A stretch of DNA of 64,000 nt from Patagioenas fasciata (Eukaryota; Chordata; Aves; Columbiformes; Columbidae): the NCBI RefSeq assembly GCF_037038585.1, contig NC_092520.1, positions 63,797,501 to 63,861,500 of the forward strand. The letters are read 5' to 3'. Positions within the stretch are counted from its first letter, which is position 1; every line of letters begins with the position of its first letter. Below, in pieces: positions 40,729 to 53,600 of the stretch. The notes under the pieces are model-generated. The model did no database searches, was not told the origin of the DNA, and was given only the letters and a program-made list of their open reading frames with translations. Position numbers and translations under genes: made by a program.

Positions 40729-41330
40729 TGTTGTTAGGAATTATAGTCTTTAACATTGTTTGTAGCAGATCAGCAGTTCAGTGTTAAAAAATACAATTGT
40801 AAAACTCCTGTTTCTCTTTGGAACTATGTACTTGGCTGTTGACACACACTGAAAGGTAAGTGACTCATACAGTCACAGCAGAAGGAGGTTGCCAACTTTT
40901 ACACTATGTCTGCACATGTATGTAGAATTTGATATTGGTCTCCAAGCACAAATGACACATAAGAAATTTTTTCTCTCACTTTTGCTAGGAATTGCTGAAT
41001 CCAGTGGCCTGACAGCTGCTGCTGCACATCCAACCAGTAGCAATGCTCAGACTGCATCCCCCATAGGCACAGGCACACGGAGCACACATACACACACCTG
41101 TAGACATACCAATGGCCCTGTCCTGCCCACTCACTGGCTGAGCAGGATCGAGGTCCATTAGCAGGAGATAAAGATACATATTAGGGGAAGGTATTTCCCA
41201 CTAATATACAATATATAAAAATAAGTTACATATATATAGACGTAAATACAACTTGGTATGCATCAGGAGGTGAGTGAGAGAGAGAGGATGCAGGGTTCTT
41301 TCTGGGTCTCAGCAAGAAAGGCCTCACAAC

Positions 41331-41942
41331 AAATCACAGAATCACGGAATTTTAGTGATTGGAAGGGACCTCAAAAGATCACCTAGTCCACTCCCCCTGC
41401 CGGAGCAGGAACACCCAGATGAGGTTACACAGGAATGTGTCCAGGCGGGGTTTGAATGTCTCCAGAGAAGGAGACTCCACAACCTCCCTGGGCAGCCTGT
41501 TCCAGTGCTCTGACACCCTCACTGAGAAGTTTCTTCTCACATTTAAGTGGAACCTCCTGTGTTTCAGTTTGTACCCATTACTCCTTGTCCTACCATTGGT
41601 TGTCACTGAGAACAGCCTGGCTCCATCCTCGTGACACTCACCCTTGATATATTTGTAAACATTAATGAGGTCTCCCCTCAGTCTCCTCTTCTCCAAGCTA
41701 AAGAGACCCAGCTCCCTCAGCCTTTCCTCACAAGGGAGATGCTCCACTCCCTTGATCATCTTTGTTGCCCTGCACTGGACTCTCTCCAGCAGTTCCCTGT
41801 CCTTCTTGAACTGAGGGGCCCAGAACTGGACACAATATTCCAGGTGTGGTCTCCCCAGGGCAGAGTAGAGAGGCAGGAGAACCTTTCTCAACCTATTAAC
41901 CACCCCCCTTTCTAATACACCCCAGGATGCCATTGGCCTTGG
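41331..41942 (-). mobile_element. CR1 fragment, 184-codon open C-terminal ORF2
   Basis: aatcacagaatcacggaatt tail inverted, then ggaagggacctcaaaagatc. In sense: [40 protein letters not shown] and [20 protein letters not shown], open for 184 codons. The second-longest ORF2 remnant in the window. Confidence 0.93.
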
Positions 41943-42544
41943 CTTAACGAAATAGCTGGCTTAGTATGACAGAATAAAACCAGGAATATAAGTAGGATAA
42001 AGAGAGGGATACAGGTAGCAAGTAAAACTTATGCCCTTCCAGATGCTGGGCATCCCACATTTGTGCAGGACTGGACGAAGCCTTGGTGGATTTTCCTGCA
42101 GTGCGCCATGCAGGTCTCATCCGTGGGAACTTTCCTTCTTCCCCTGCCCTGGCACACAGGTTGTCTCCCATCAGGTTCCCAGCACAGCAGATGCTGTGAG
42201 ATTCAGGCTGCTCAGGTGCCAGGTATGAGGCCAAGCAGACACATCTGTTCAACATCACTTACTCCTTGAATATTACACCTTCTACAAAGCTTGCAGTACA
42301 AATGTGGATCTCTCCAGTAGCTGGGCTTAGTTCAGGCAGTAGCTGACCCCCAGATCATCTCACATCCAGATATACACATCCTTTTGCTGCAGCATCTGGC
42401 ACCAGAGGGACACCTCCTACCTGCGATCCCACTCCAGTCAGTGTACTCACAGCCCCAAGCCACACACTCAGGAAAACAGATTTTGTAAGGAGACAGGACA
42501 GGCTGCACTGATCAGGTGAAGGGGTAAGACTAGAAAAACATACT

Positions 42545-42594
42545 GACCAGCACCTTATTCACACATGACCAGCACCTTATTCACACATGACCAG
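42545..42594 (+). repeat. 22 bp tandem repeat, about 2.3 copies
   Basis: The unit gaccagcaccttattcacac+at occurs exactly at 42545-42566 and 42567-42588, then starts a third time (gaccagc). Two identical copies imply a recent slip or duplication. Confidence 0.85.
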
Positions 42595-43916
42595 CCTTTT
42601 GTATCTGCTTATCTCACTACTTTCCCTACACTTTCTCCTTCCCAAATCACCTTTGGGTCACCTGGTTAAATCGCTGCTAAGCAAAAGGTTGAGTTGGTTT
42701 TCTCAGCATTCTTGCTTGGATGGCTGCTCCATGCAGTGTAACATTTCTAGGGACAGCATCCTAGAGTGCTTGCTGTGGGCAGTGCCATCAGCATTTCTGT
42801 TGCAAGAGCGTTATAAAATGAGTTTCCTCTCTTATATCGATGAAGTTCCTTTCACAAAAGCCATGTTTTGTGATGCAGAGAAGCAGCACTAGGTAATGCC
42901 ACCAGTACTCCAAAGAGGGAACACCCTGTTGCAGGTGAAGGCAATAAATCAGCAAAAGGAAAATAAATGGCTGAAACTACCATAAAAATCAAAGATGACA
43001 TCGGTGGCTCCTGTCCACTTCCATGAGATCTTCCAGCACGGGCAAAGCAATCTCTGAGAAAGACAGAATGGATGCCAGTGCATGAGAAATTGAAGACCTC
43101 AGGAACAGTTCCCATCCACTTCCATGGGATTTTCCTGCAGAGCTACTCAGGTTGTTCTGTGTCTTGCCTTTTAAGTATTCACAAATGCATCAAGTCTCAC
43201 TTTTCTGCTCTTGTTTGAGCAGAAAATTCCTCTGAAACTCATCCTCTAGTTCTGACACTAGTTCAGGGCTGCAAGTCGGTGCATCATCCCACGAGAGTTC
43301 ACCTCTGTCATGACTCACAACAGCCTCACCTGCAGGGCCTGGCAGGTGCCACTGCTTCCCAGGATTCATGTGGAAGAAGGGCAGAAGGCAAAAAAGGCCA
43401 GAGACCTGGGTAATCTAAGGACAGCTGCTAATTAATGAATTGCACACAACTCTTAAGTAGAGAGAAGACTAGTAGCAAAATACATTCCTAACTAGAAGCT
43501 TCTCCTTTCTTACCCTGTGGAAAAATCATAATCTTTCAATTACAAAAAGCAAACCACTTGTTTGAAAGATAATTGTGTTTTTATTTTTCTAAGCTTGCAC
43601 TTGTGGAACATAATAAATGACCCAATATAATGACAACTTTGCAAAAGAAGAATCCCCCTCTCCCCAACATCTGGACAGCAATATATAAATATTTACAGTG
43701 AAAAAATAGGGAAAAGAAGAAAATGAAGTCAACATTAGCCAAGTCAGTTTGTTTCTACACATCCGATTTTGAACATCAGTTATTTCATTCAATCCACTTT
43801 CACAGTACTGAGGCTTTAACTTCATGTTTTTAGATGTTATATGCAACAGATACACTCCTGCTTTGCTTCTAGAGCTTTCTGCTGTACAGTAACTATAGAA
43901 TTTCCCTACTAATTTT

Positions 43917-44516
43917 TTTATTTCCATTTGTTAACTCTGAAAACAACAAAAAACCCTAAATATAAGTTTGTCTCCTAATACAAAGTTTCTCACACAAACA
44001 CATCACAAGACTGAAAATCAGCATAATGAAATGCTGTATAGCTTCTCAACAAGGACATTAGACCTGGGTCCTAATCTGCTGGCTTTAACAAAAGCTCTCT
44101 TCAAATACAACAAGTACATATAGAAAAAATAACCTTATTTTCTTGTTAAAAAAGGAAATGGTGCTTTCTATAAACAAAAGATGCAATTTCCTGGACACAG
44201 ACATAAGTTACAGTGGAGAGAGCTCAGAAAGCTTCAAATAAAATTGGCATTTGTTTAAAAGGATGATTCATGATTGGAAGAGGTTCAATCAGCCCATTTA
44301 GTCTGATAATTCTAGAAACATCAGTGTAAAAAACCCTACTTTTTTTGCTTTCTGCTATACAGTGTCACACAACCACATGACTGAAAACATGTTGCCTGCA
44401 GAAATGGGAGACACCGATCACACACAATTTGCTTGTATGATGTCAACACTGATTGCCTTGTCCAACAAGAGGTTCAACGACCTTCGGATACCAAGGTGCA
44501 GTCCTTAGCAGTCGTT
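43917..44516 (-). other. TUBGCP3: Probable 3'UTR of TUBGCP3
   Basis: Sequence directly after the stop codon. An AATAAA hexamer reads on the minus strand at 43917-43922, and another at 43580-43585, so either could serve as a poly(A) signal. The part nearest the stop (44281-44516) is almost identical to the duplicated copy at 33556-33791. The true cleavage site cannot be decided without transcript data. Confidence 0.35.
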
Positions 44517-44675
44517 TCACATGTGTGAGCTTCGCCTGCTTCTGGTGCCCAAGGACACCCGAAGCCTTGGCTCTCTTGCTTTATAGTGTTCATTGAAGTC
44601 CAATCTAAAGCTAAGAAACCGAAGGCTTTCATCAGAACTGGTTGTCAGCAGGACCAAGAACTGCTGGACGATTCC
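44517..44675 (-). CDS. TUBGCP3: TUBGCP3 terminal coding exon with stop codon
   Basis: 159 bp including [21 protein letters not shown] through RSRRSSHM. Acceptor ..CTCCTTCAG. This is the functional last exon: a second, truncated copy near 33.8 kb lacks the acceptor and the first nine codons. Confidence 0.96.
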   Translation of the reverse strand, partial: GIVQQFLVLLTTSSDESLRFLSFRLDFNEHYKAREPRLRVSLGTRSRRSSHM

Positions 44676-47600
44676 CTGAAGGAGAAAAGAAACCCAAGAG
44701 ACAGTTGACACCAACAGAGTGTTTTGCACAGGAATGCCAGGTGTTGCACAGTCCTGGCAAGGAGGCAGAGGGAATCTGGGAAAGGGCAAGCGCAAGCATT
44801 TACACCCAGTTGTTAGCAAATGAGTTATGCTGGATTTATTCCTCCTGAAAAAACTCAGAGCTTCATTTTATCTTCAAACACCTGCTATGCACTTCAGAAT
44901 CTTCCGTGTGAACAGCTCAGTCATTTTAACAGACCCTCCCCTTGCCCTGCTGGCATCCTCCATCTGTCCAAAGGCTCCCACGCTGCCACTGCCCTGGCTC
45001 TCCCAAGGTAGCCCCATCACACCTGGGAGACCATTCAGCACCCAACTTGTGCCAACAGGACACCTCACCTTTTTTCCATGTTGCATGTACACTGCAGGCC
45101 AGCATTAGCCCACTGCTTGCTTCAAAAATAAAACTTGATGTAGGTTATACAGCAGCAAGCAGCACCCAGCACAACAGAGCATCTGCCAGTTAGGGCAGTC
45201 AGTGCTACAGACCCAGTCACTGAACTCTATGTGTTTGGAGTGGTTTTTTATACGGGACTTGCACTGGGCATGTGGCAGGCATGCTTCTGGAGCTCATCTT
45301 CCCATTCAGCTCTAGCCAAGGGACTGCATGAGCTCCACAGCATGCAGGAAAGGAGAGGACTTTGGGAGGATAGGAAGAATCACTTGAAGAGCTCATTCCT
45401 GTTCTCCACTAAATACTAATGTGGACACGCACATAACTACAGCACCCTTTCCAGAGATGAGCATGGCTGGCCAGAGAAGTCCGGCATGGGAAATCTATAG
45501 TAGGGTTCAGCAGGAATACAGTCCAAGCTGTCAAAAGCTACACAGTCAACTTGTAGCAATCCTGCAGAGCCCCAAACCTGCTGTCTCTTTACAGCCTGCA
45601 CTTCTTAAAGAATTTATTTCCATTTTCCTCTGGGAGGGAGAGCTGCAATATTTGGATCGAGAAGCAAATTCCTCCCAGATCTGAAGTTCTTGCAACAAAG
45701 CTCAGGATTGGTAAAGAAGACAGCCTGTGTATGTTCCCCCAAAGAGCTTATCCATTGCCCACCGCAGTGTGCATAAAATCAAGTGTTGGGCCCTTAATAA
45801 GGACCCTTTCTGCAGTCTTTAATAGCAGTGACTTGTAAAGATGGTGAGAAGAAACAGAATGCAGACGGAATTTTTTTTTTTTCAGATTACACCAGAAGAC
45901 AGCTATTACTTCTACTCCTGGAAGAAGGAAGAGGCTTCCATAAAGAGACTACTCATCTTATCTTTGCCAGGGGAACATACATGATCACAAAACCTGCTGT
46001 CTACTTAGGAACAGTGAATACAGGCTTCTAAGTAGAGAAGCAAAAAATGAAGACCTAGATCCACAAACTGCACATGAGTACAGAAGTTACATCTACTTCA
46101 TATCTGAAATTAATTTCTACGTATGAAAGCTCAGCATCCATATTAAAAAAAATATAATCTAAGGGGCACCTGGTAAAAGTGAGTGAGTATTCGCAGCTGT
46201 GAGCACATTTTGGGTATTGAATCTTGAAATTCTTTCATCCTCTTGCTCTCTTCTTCATCTTCTGATGCTGTAACACCCCACTTGCCCTACACAGAGACCA
46301 AATGAGTTAAAAGGTCACGCATCACATAATGAAAGTTGCTAATTGGGCCACTTTCTGCCCAGATAACCACAATGGTTATACAAACCAACCACTGCCATAG
46401 AAAGTCAAACATACAACCTCTAATATTGCAACTATCAGTCCCTGTGGTGGTTGATCAGCACATGAAAGAACTCTGAGGTTAGCAAAGCAGATGAGTCCCA
46501 CATCAGCACTGCATATCCCACAGACTGACACTAGGGAAGCAGTCATGAAGCATTTTTTGCAAAAGAGTTCAGAACATTAAAACCTTTTCAATTTCCTTCA
46601 CCTAAAACAGCCCTAAATTTCTCATCTTCCAAATCCCACTGCAGAATCTAATCACCTAGATGATTTGGGCAAGACCAAAACGAAAACTACCATTCAGCAG
46701 CTTCATTTGAATTCACTAGCTACTGCTGATGACTTTCATATTTGTCCCAACTACATTTTTCATTTTTCCTATACTTCTACATGTTACCTAAAATCCTCCA
46801 TATATCAAAAGACAAGTATATCTGCCTCAGTTTTCATATTTTAGTAATATCCTTATTGTACCTCAAGCTCACGTTGTTTTTTCCTCTCTTCAAATTGCAA
46901 CCTCAGCTGCAACTCCTCCAAAGCAGCTCTGTACATTGCATCTTGGGCATTCTGGAGCTCAATGATCTGATCAAAAACTGCTCGAAGCTGGTTGAGAAGT
47001 ACCTGTGAGACAGTTAAGCAACAAAACAATGAAACAGTTGCACAGCAAAAGAGTTTTAAAGTTACTACCACAACTCAAAACAGGAGTAAATTCAAACTTT
47101 TTCACACAGCTGGAGAGGCTGTTTTGCAAAGCCCAAAGTCAGTTGCTGCATGATCACAGAGCTTCTTAGGATCAAAAGCAACTGACCCACATCATAACAA
47201 GTTTCATAATCAGCATCTGTCACTATGTGTGGGAAGTATGTACAGAGCCTACCATAATAAGGTCTTTGGGGAAGAAAAGTGACTACTCCTCTTGATCCTA
47301 TAACATAGGAACCATCTTAGACTAGAATAAAATCATTTCAGTTGGAAGAGACCCTCAGGATCATTAAGTCCAACCATAACCTAACTCTAGCACTAAATCA
47401 TGTCCCTAAGAACCTAATCTGTGTGCCTCAAACTCCTCTAGGGATGGTGACTCCACCGCTTCCCTGGGCAGCTTGTTCCAGTGCTTCACAACCCTTTCCA
47501 TGAAGAAAAGTTCCCTCATATCCAATTTGAACCTCCCCTGGTGTAACTTGAGGCCATTTCCTCTTGTCCTATCACTTGTTACTTGGGAGAAGAGACCAAG

Positions 47601-50600
47601 CCCCTCCATGCTACAACCTCCTTTCAGGTGGTTGCAGAGAGCGATAAGGTCTCCCCTCAGCCTCCTTTTCTCCAGGCTAAACAGCCCCAGTTCCCTCAGC
47701 TGCTCCTCATCAGACTTGTGCTCCAGACCCCTCACCAGCTTCGTCACCCTCCTCTACCCTCTCTCTAGTACCTCGATGTTCTTCTTATGATGAGGGTCCC
47801 AAAACTGAACACAGGATTCAAAATGCAGTCTCACCAGCGCTGAGTACAGTGGCACAATCACTTCTCTAGTTCTGTTGGCCTTTTTGGCCACCTGGGCACA
47901 CTGCTGGCTCAGCATCTTCTCTTAAACATATAATCCAAGATCAGAAAGCTACAATTTAAGGTAAAGGAGAAGACTTACCCTGGAATCACTATCCAGCAAG
48001 CACCGAGCTATGATTGTGTCTAGAAAAACTTCATGAGCTGCAATGATGTGATCCAAGTCCTGTGCTTGTTGGACCTTGTTCCAGAGTTCATCCCACGAAC
48101 ATTCAAGCACCTGGAACAATGATTCAGGATTGGGCTCTTTTGATTTGCTAGATGACAAGCTCTTTGAAATTGAAGACACACAACATATACAGGGTATTAA
48201 AAAGTACTTCATTTTTAAGTAACTAATTGGGTGGATAGAGTATACCTCAAATGTAATGTAATACTGCATTTGATGAATGAAATGGACCATTTCTGATGCC
48301 AGAACGTGACACTGATGCAGCACCCCAGAAAGCTCTGTAAAAAATCCAAAGAGATGGCATGTTAAAGATCGCAAGGACAGGCACAGCCATCAAACCAGCT
48401 TGGTAAACTTTTTTCTACCAAATCAAATATTTCATTAAACAATCACTAATCTTGGATGGCAGCAGCAATACTTGCTGGCAACAGATGAGCAACGAAAATT
48501 GCACAATTAACTTCAAGAAAATGTGAGCTTAAGACCACACCAACTGTGTGCTAAGAAAGTGCTGGAAACTGAACAACCCTCTCTAAGTCTCAAGAGACCA
48601 AAATACAGTAAATGCCCCTTGTGTTCTTTTGGCTGAAAAATCTGAGGCCTTGGATTTGTGCTTGCTTCTGCAGCATCTCGCATCTCTTACCGTTAGCCTT
48701 CAAAACACAGAGCATATGTTGCATTACTTAGCTACACTGGGACCAAAAGAGAGGGCGGCTGCGATAGGGGTAGAGAATTTGTGTCTCAGACAGTCCAGGT
48801 TCAACTCCCTGATGCACCACAGAGATTCACAGGTAAGTCACTAATGGTCTCAGCTGCTCACCTGTAAGCAAAGGTAACTCTGTTGCAGAAAGGTATTATC
48901 AAGATCACCGTCAACTGCAAAAATTCTCTGGAATGAAGATAATCAGCCTTCTAGAATCAGGCAGATACTCAAACAGGGGAAGCAGTTTCTAAAAAGCTGT
49001 TAAAGTAATTCGCCACTGCAGACAAGCTGTGAGACTTACTACAAAAGGAATTTTACATTTTCTTATCTTCAGATGTTACAGAACCATCCAATGATCTGAG
49101 AGATATTACAAGAAGCTACTCTGTTCTTCATTTCATATGTCTTTGCAGGAAGACTATCCCTAAGACATTATGCTGCATCTGCTTTAAATAGAGTCAATAA
49201 AAAAAACCTTCAGGGTTGGCTAAACAACAGAAATTCCTCAACACTGGTGCATTGGATGTATCTGTGTTTCTTCTTCAAACTCCCAATAGGAAAAGAGCAA
49301 GCTTGACACTACCCTCTAGAAGTACTCCTTTAAAGCATTAAAATCTCTGGCTGTTAGGACTTTTTGGGAATTATGAATAAAGCTATCCTTGAAAGTCAAT
49401 GCTACTTCTTCATGGCTGAAAAGCAAAAGACCCTGCAGCTGCTTCCTCTTGTCAGTTACTTTCTTCTATTTGGTGCTCTATGACTGGAAGGCCAAGGTAC
49501 TGTTTCAGAGGGAGAGAAAAGAAAAGCAAGTTCTACTTCTTCTTCATAAATCAGTGCTGGAGTGGACTCTCCATGTGTTTCAGAAAAAAGTCCTACTCAC
49601 AGCTTCCAACTCAGACATGCCAGTGAGCAAGAAAAACTCCCGTGCTGCCTTCTGCCTGGAGGGACATGTCTTTATAAACACACTCTTCTTCGTTGGAGGC
49701 ACAAACTGAGAAATACAACACTCACTCCTTCTGCCAACAATAGCCATAAGAGGTTGGGCAGGATTTTAAACTGCTCCATTACTTAAAACACAGCCAAGCC
49801 TAAAGGTGACAAAAAACTGAGCCTTTATTTGCAGAAGATTGTTCCATGGCAAAGCGTAAGAAAGACCTCCCAAAGCCAGGGGGAAGGGGAAAGGAAGGAA
49901 GAAAAACCTAACTTCCTTCTGAGAAGAAAATAATGAAACCCTAGGAATGGGTAAGAGCTTCAGCCTGAAGACCCTCAGGTGATGAGATTAAAATCTGCTA
50001 ACTGCACCACAGTCTCAAAGGAACAGAAAGCAAGAATGCAATAGACCACTGGTTTTGAGTCAAACAAGCACTTATTTAGGCCAGGGAAAAGTCAGTAAGC
50101 TAAATCCTGTCTCACAGAAAGGAAATCTAGTCATCCTATACAGTTCCAGAGTTCAGACTTGTGCACTGGAGCAGACTTTACCAGAGCTTTTTTCCCTGTG
50201 ACCTTCTGAAGCCAAGGAGTACACTCCCACCCACTAAACAGTTTCTAATTGAGAAAAGATAAATATATTCTTGTAAATATTACTATGCCATAAAGAAGTG
50301 TAACCCCTCAGTGAAACTGAGAGAAAAGAGTACGTAGGAGTTTTCTTCTTCTCAAACATCAGATTTTCTTATCTTAGCCTCTCCTGTTCTTAGCTAAACA
50401 AAAGCACAGGGAATGAATGAAGGTAAAACTAGTAAATTCAGAAGGGTGCATGTATGAGACTTAACTACTTCCAGCACAAGAGGGAGACACAGAGTACAGA
50501 TTGCAAGGAATCAGAGATGAACAAAAGGGGATGGGAGAGTAACAAATCTCCTTCCAGAGCCATGGTGTTTTTGTTCATTCACTGCTACAAAAACTCACAA

Positions 50601-53600
50601 CCAAGGATTAAGTAAAACACATAGGAAACCTCCACTTCAGTAATGTTGTTTTATCTTCATCACCATCTACCATTAAAGTCAATCAAGAGGAGCAACAAAA
50701 TATAAAATTTACCTGTCCCAAGAAAATTTCCCCACCGTCTCTTAATACAGTTTAAACTAAGATGCAATCAGCTAACTCCAGTTTACAAGCATGTCATTCC
50801 TTTGGGCTTCTCTCACCTGGCATACTTTTCAGAAGCTTTGCATTGCACATGTGCCCTTTCCATATATCAGTAAGAATATACTCCATTCGCTTCGCTCTCC
50901 AAAGGAAATTAAATACTCTTAGATAGTGGCTCATACACTCCCGTGTAAATACCTACAACACAAACAAAACATCAGTCTAAATTTAATATACATACCATGT
51001 GTTCAGAAGGACTAAGAACCTATTCACAGTCCATCTTATCTGACTCATGCAGTTTATTGATTAATATTGTCAAAACAAAATCCCTGGAAACCCCAGAGCT
51101 TTAGGGAAGATCCTCCCTCAAGGGCTGAACTGAGTCATCCAACATTCAAATAGGCCCATGGCACTGTGGGAAGTGTAAGAAGGGGTGAACATGACAAACC
51201 CTAAACATTCTGCTCTTTTCAAACTATGAATATTCCTTCTGCTGGTCAGACTCACATTTTGATGTCCTGTTAAAAAAAAGTTCTTTACAAATTCTTTATA
51301 GAGGATAAATGCTTTCTGATCAATACTCCAGCTATTTTCTCTGTAGTTCTAATGAACACTACCTATCAAATGTCATTTAGACAGTACAAATAGGTTATCC
51401 TCATATACATTCTTCAGTTCCTTGCAAATTATCTTGAATTAGCAGCTACAGAATAGTAATAATAGAAGAAGGGGAGCACTCCATTTATTAAGTACTTGCT
51501 AAAATCTCTGCTGGAACAAATGAATTACCGATTTTCAGTAATGATTGTTTTAAACTTAGCTTTTTAGCACTCACAGTTACTTTATAAAAACTGAGATTTT
51601 GGCTCAACTGTTTATACAGTGGGTGCATCCTAAATGCCAGGAAAAAAAAAAAAAAAAAGAAAAAAGAAGTTGCTCTGATCTTACACTCAGGAATTAAAAA
51701 AAAAAAAGGTTATTTCATTAAAAAAATATTTAGCAATTTAACTCAGTATCTGAGATATGTTCATAGTCAGCAGTATACATTACCGTTGCTATTGGCCCAT
51801 CAACGTGATAGTCCAAGCTGAAGACATCCCATCCAGTGTCCCCAGGAGATACCTGTATTAAAAAGATATGCCACTTTCAGTGTATAACCAGACCGTGTCA
51901 GTGCCAAAGAGCAACTCTTGCTTGCTTTTCATTCTCCACAGCCTATAAAAAACCCAAACATCCACATCCATACAGAATACAGGACTTCTCTGTCAAAAGT
52001 AGTACATTAAGTAAAAATGGATGAAGTTTGACACAAGAGTAGGATTAATCTCACCCAAATGTTGATGTTTGTAATGGCAATGTTTTTCCATTGGAGCTAG
52101 TAAAGCAAATGAAGGGAAAGAAAAGCTTTATAGGCAGGACTCAGCCTAAGGTATATACTACAGCTACAATATCTCAGATTAACTCCCACCTCTGGGACTG
52201 GAGCTTCTCATTAACTCAAGTTTCTTACCCAGAGGTCTCCTTTATGAAACGCACTTTGATTGCTTTGCTCTTTGTAACTACTGGTGACCAAGAGACCATC
52301 CCCAGGTTCTTGTAAGAGCAACAGCAGTAGGAGCTGCTGTCCTCAGGTGAGGACTAAGAACATCCGTTACTGTTAGACCCCAAATACTCAACTTTGTATT
52401 GTCAATGAAATGGCTGTAAACACACAGCTTGAAATACAAATAGACAATAGGAAGGAAATGGGAAAATAAGAGAAGACTTATTTAATGAGGTTTACATGAT
52501 TCAAAGTAGACTTCAGTGGAAGCGGGGGGGAGGGGGTGTATTTGCTATATGCAGATATTAAAATCTTGTTTCATATAGATGTCCACATGGATACACACAC
52601 AAAAAAAAGCTATGTTTCAGGTCAGAGTCACTATGATGCAACAGACCTCCAGAAGTCGAACATCCAGTCGTTTGAGAATCTCGGGATTATCAAACTGGGC
52701 ATTAGTTGCCCTCACCGCTGTCTCAAGGATTCCAGTCAGATTATGCTGATATAAGGTTGTAGCTGGTCGTGCAAGCTCCGGTCTGGGGATTATGAAACAA
52801 ACAGTCACAGTATATTACTGAGATATTCTGCAGCAGTAGTTTGGTAGTAACTGCAACACAGTGAAACACTTCTCTGACAGACTTCTAAAGACTCTCATAT
52901 TACTCCCTCACTCTTAACCACACAAAAAAAATCAATGAGCAAAATATTTCAAACTGTCCGTTCACATGCAGCTATACACCCAAACATCAGCATGAGGAGT
53001 AACTTCATCTTCCTTTAGTAACAGTAATTTGAAATTACCAGGGTTGCTAGCATAGCTATTCTGTAACTTTAGTTGCATTCATATCTAAAATGAGGCAGAT
53101 GACAGCATTAACACAAACCAATAATTTCATTTCATTTTAGTTCTGAGGGATCTACTGATAGACACCTCACAGGCCTAGAACTGCTGGCAAAAGCACACAA
53201 ACACACCCCCTCTATGGAACTTAAACTTTCCAAAGAGCTGCAACAAGCACCTTGTGCTGCTCCTCTCCCCCATGGTCACTACTAGAAAGCCCCTCACTAC
53301 TACTTCCTCAAATGTGATACTTACTCCACAAACCAACCTTATTCTGTTTCACACCGATTTTCATTTAAAAAAGCATGGTCATGTACAAATCACCACCAGA
53401 CAACATTAATTTTTATTTACAAACAAGTTAATGGAATCTCTATTACAAAGCGTGCCTTCTAGACTAAAGGAAAGCTTTGTAAGTTTCATCAGTAGTATCG
53501 GCATGTAAAAGCACTGAGCTTGTAAATACACTTTGAGAACTAAAAGTGATATCTGTAAGTGCACTTGAGTTGTTAAACAGAGCATGGTGAGGCATCAGTT

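Larger units (their letters stand above)
34451..43239. other. Intergenic DNA between the two TUBGCP3 3'-end copies
   Basis: Holds three CR1 fragments (35.7, 40.2, 41.3 kb), the 22 bp tandem repeat and an AT/CA-rich stretch at 37120-37160. The rest is unique-looking. The stretch 38440-38640 is motif-rich (attgttctttgttatcc) but shows no exon. Confidence 0.5.
43240..45720 (-). repeat. Direct duplication of the TUBGCP3 3' end, gene-proximal copy
   Basis: Partner of the 32.5-34.4 kb segment. It spans sequence beyond the gene, the 3'UTR, the last coding exon and about 1 kb of the last intron. It is longer than its partner because it retains about 215 bp around the splice acceptor and has about 350 bp at 45240-45600 with no counterpart. 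Confidence 0.82.

Noticed and set aside
43010..43140. Two similar short stretches (tccacttccatgagatcttc and tccacttccatgggattttc)
   Set aside because: Only about 22 bp are alike, without flanks or further copies, so a real repeat is not supported.
48757..48835. Possible tRNA gene (B-box-like ggttcaactcc)
   Set aside because: The T-stem has mismatches and no proper A box or acceptor stem is formed; a MIR-like SINE explains it better.
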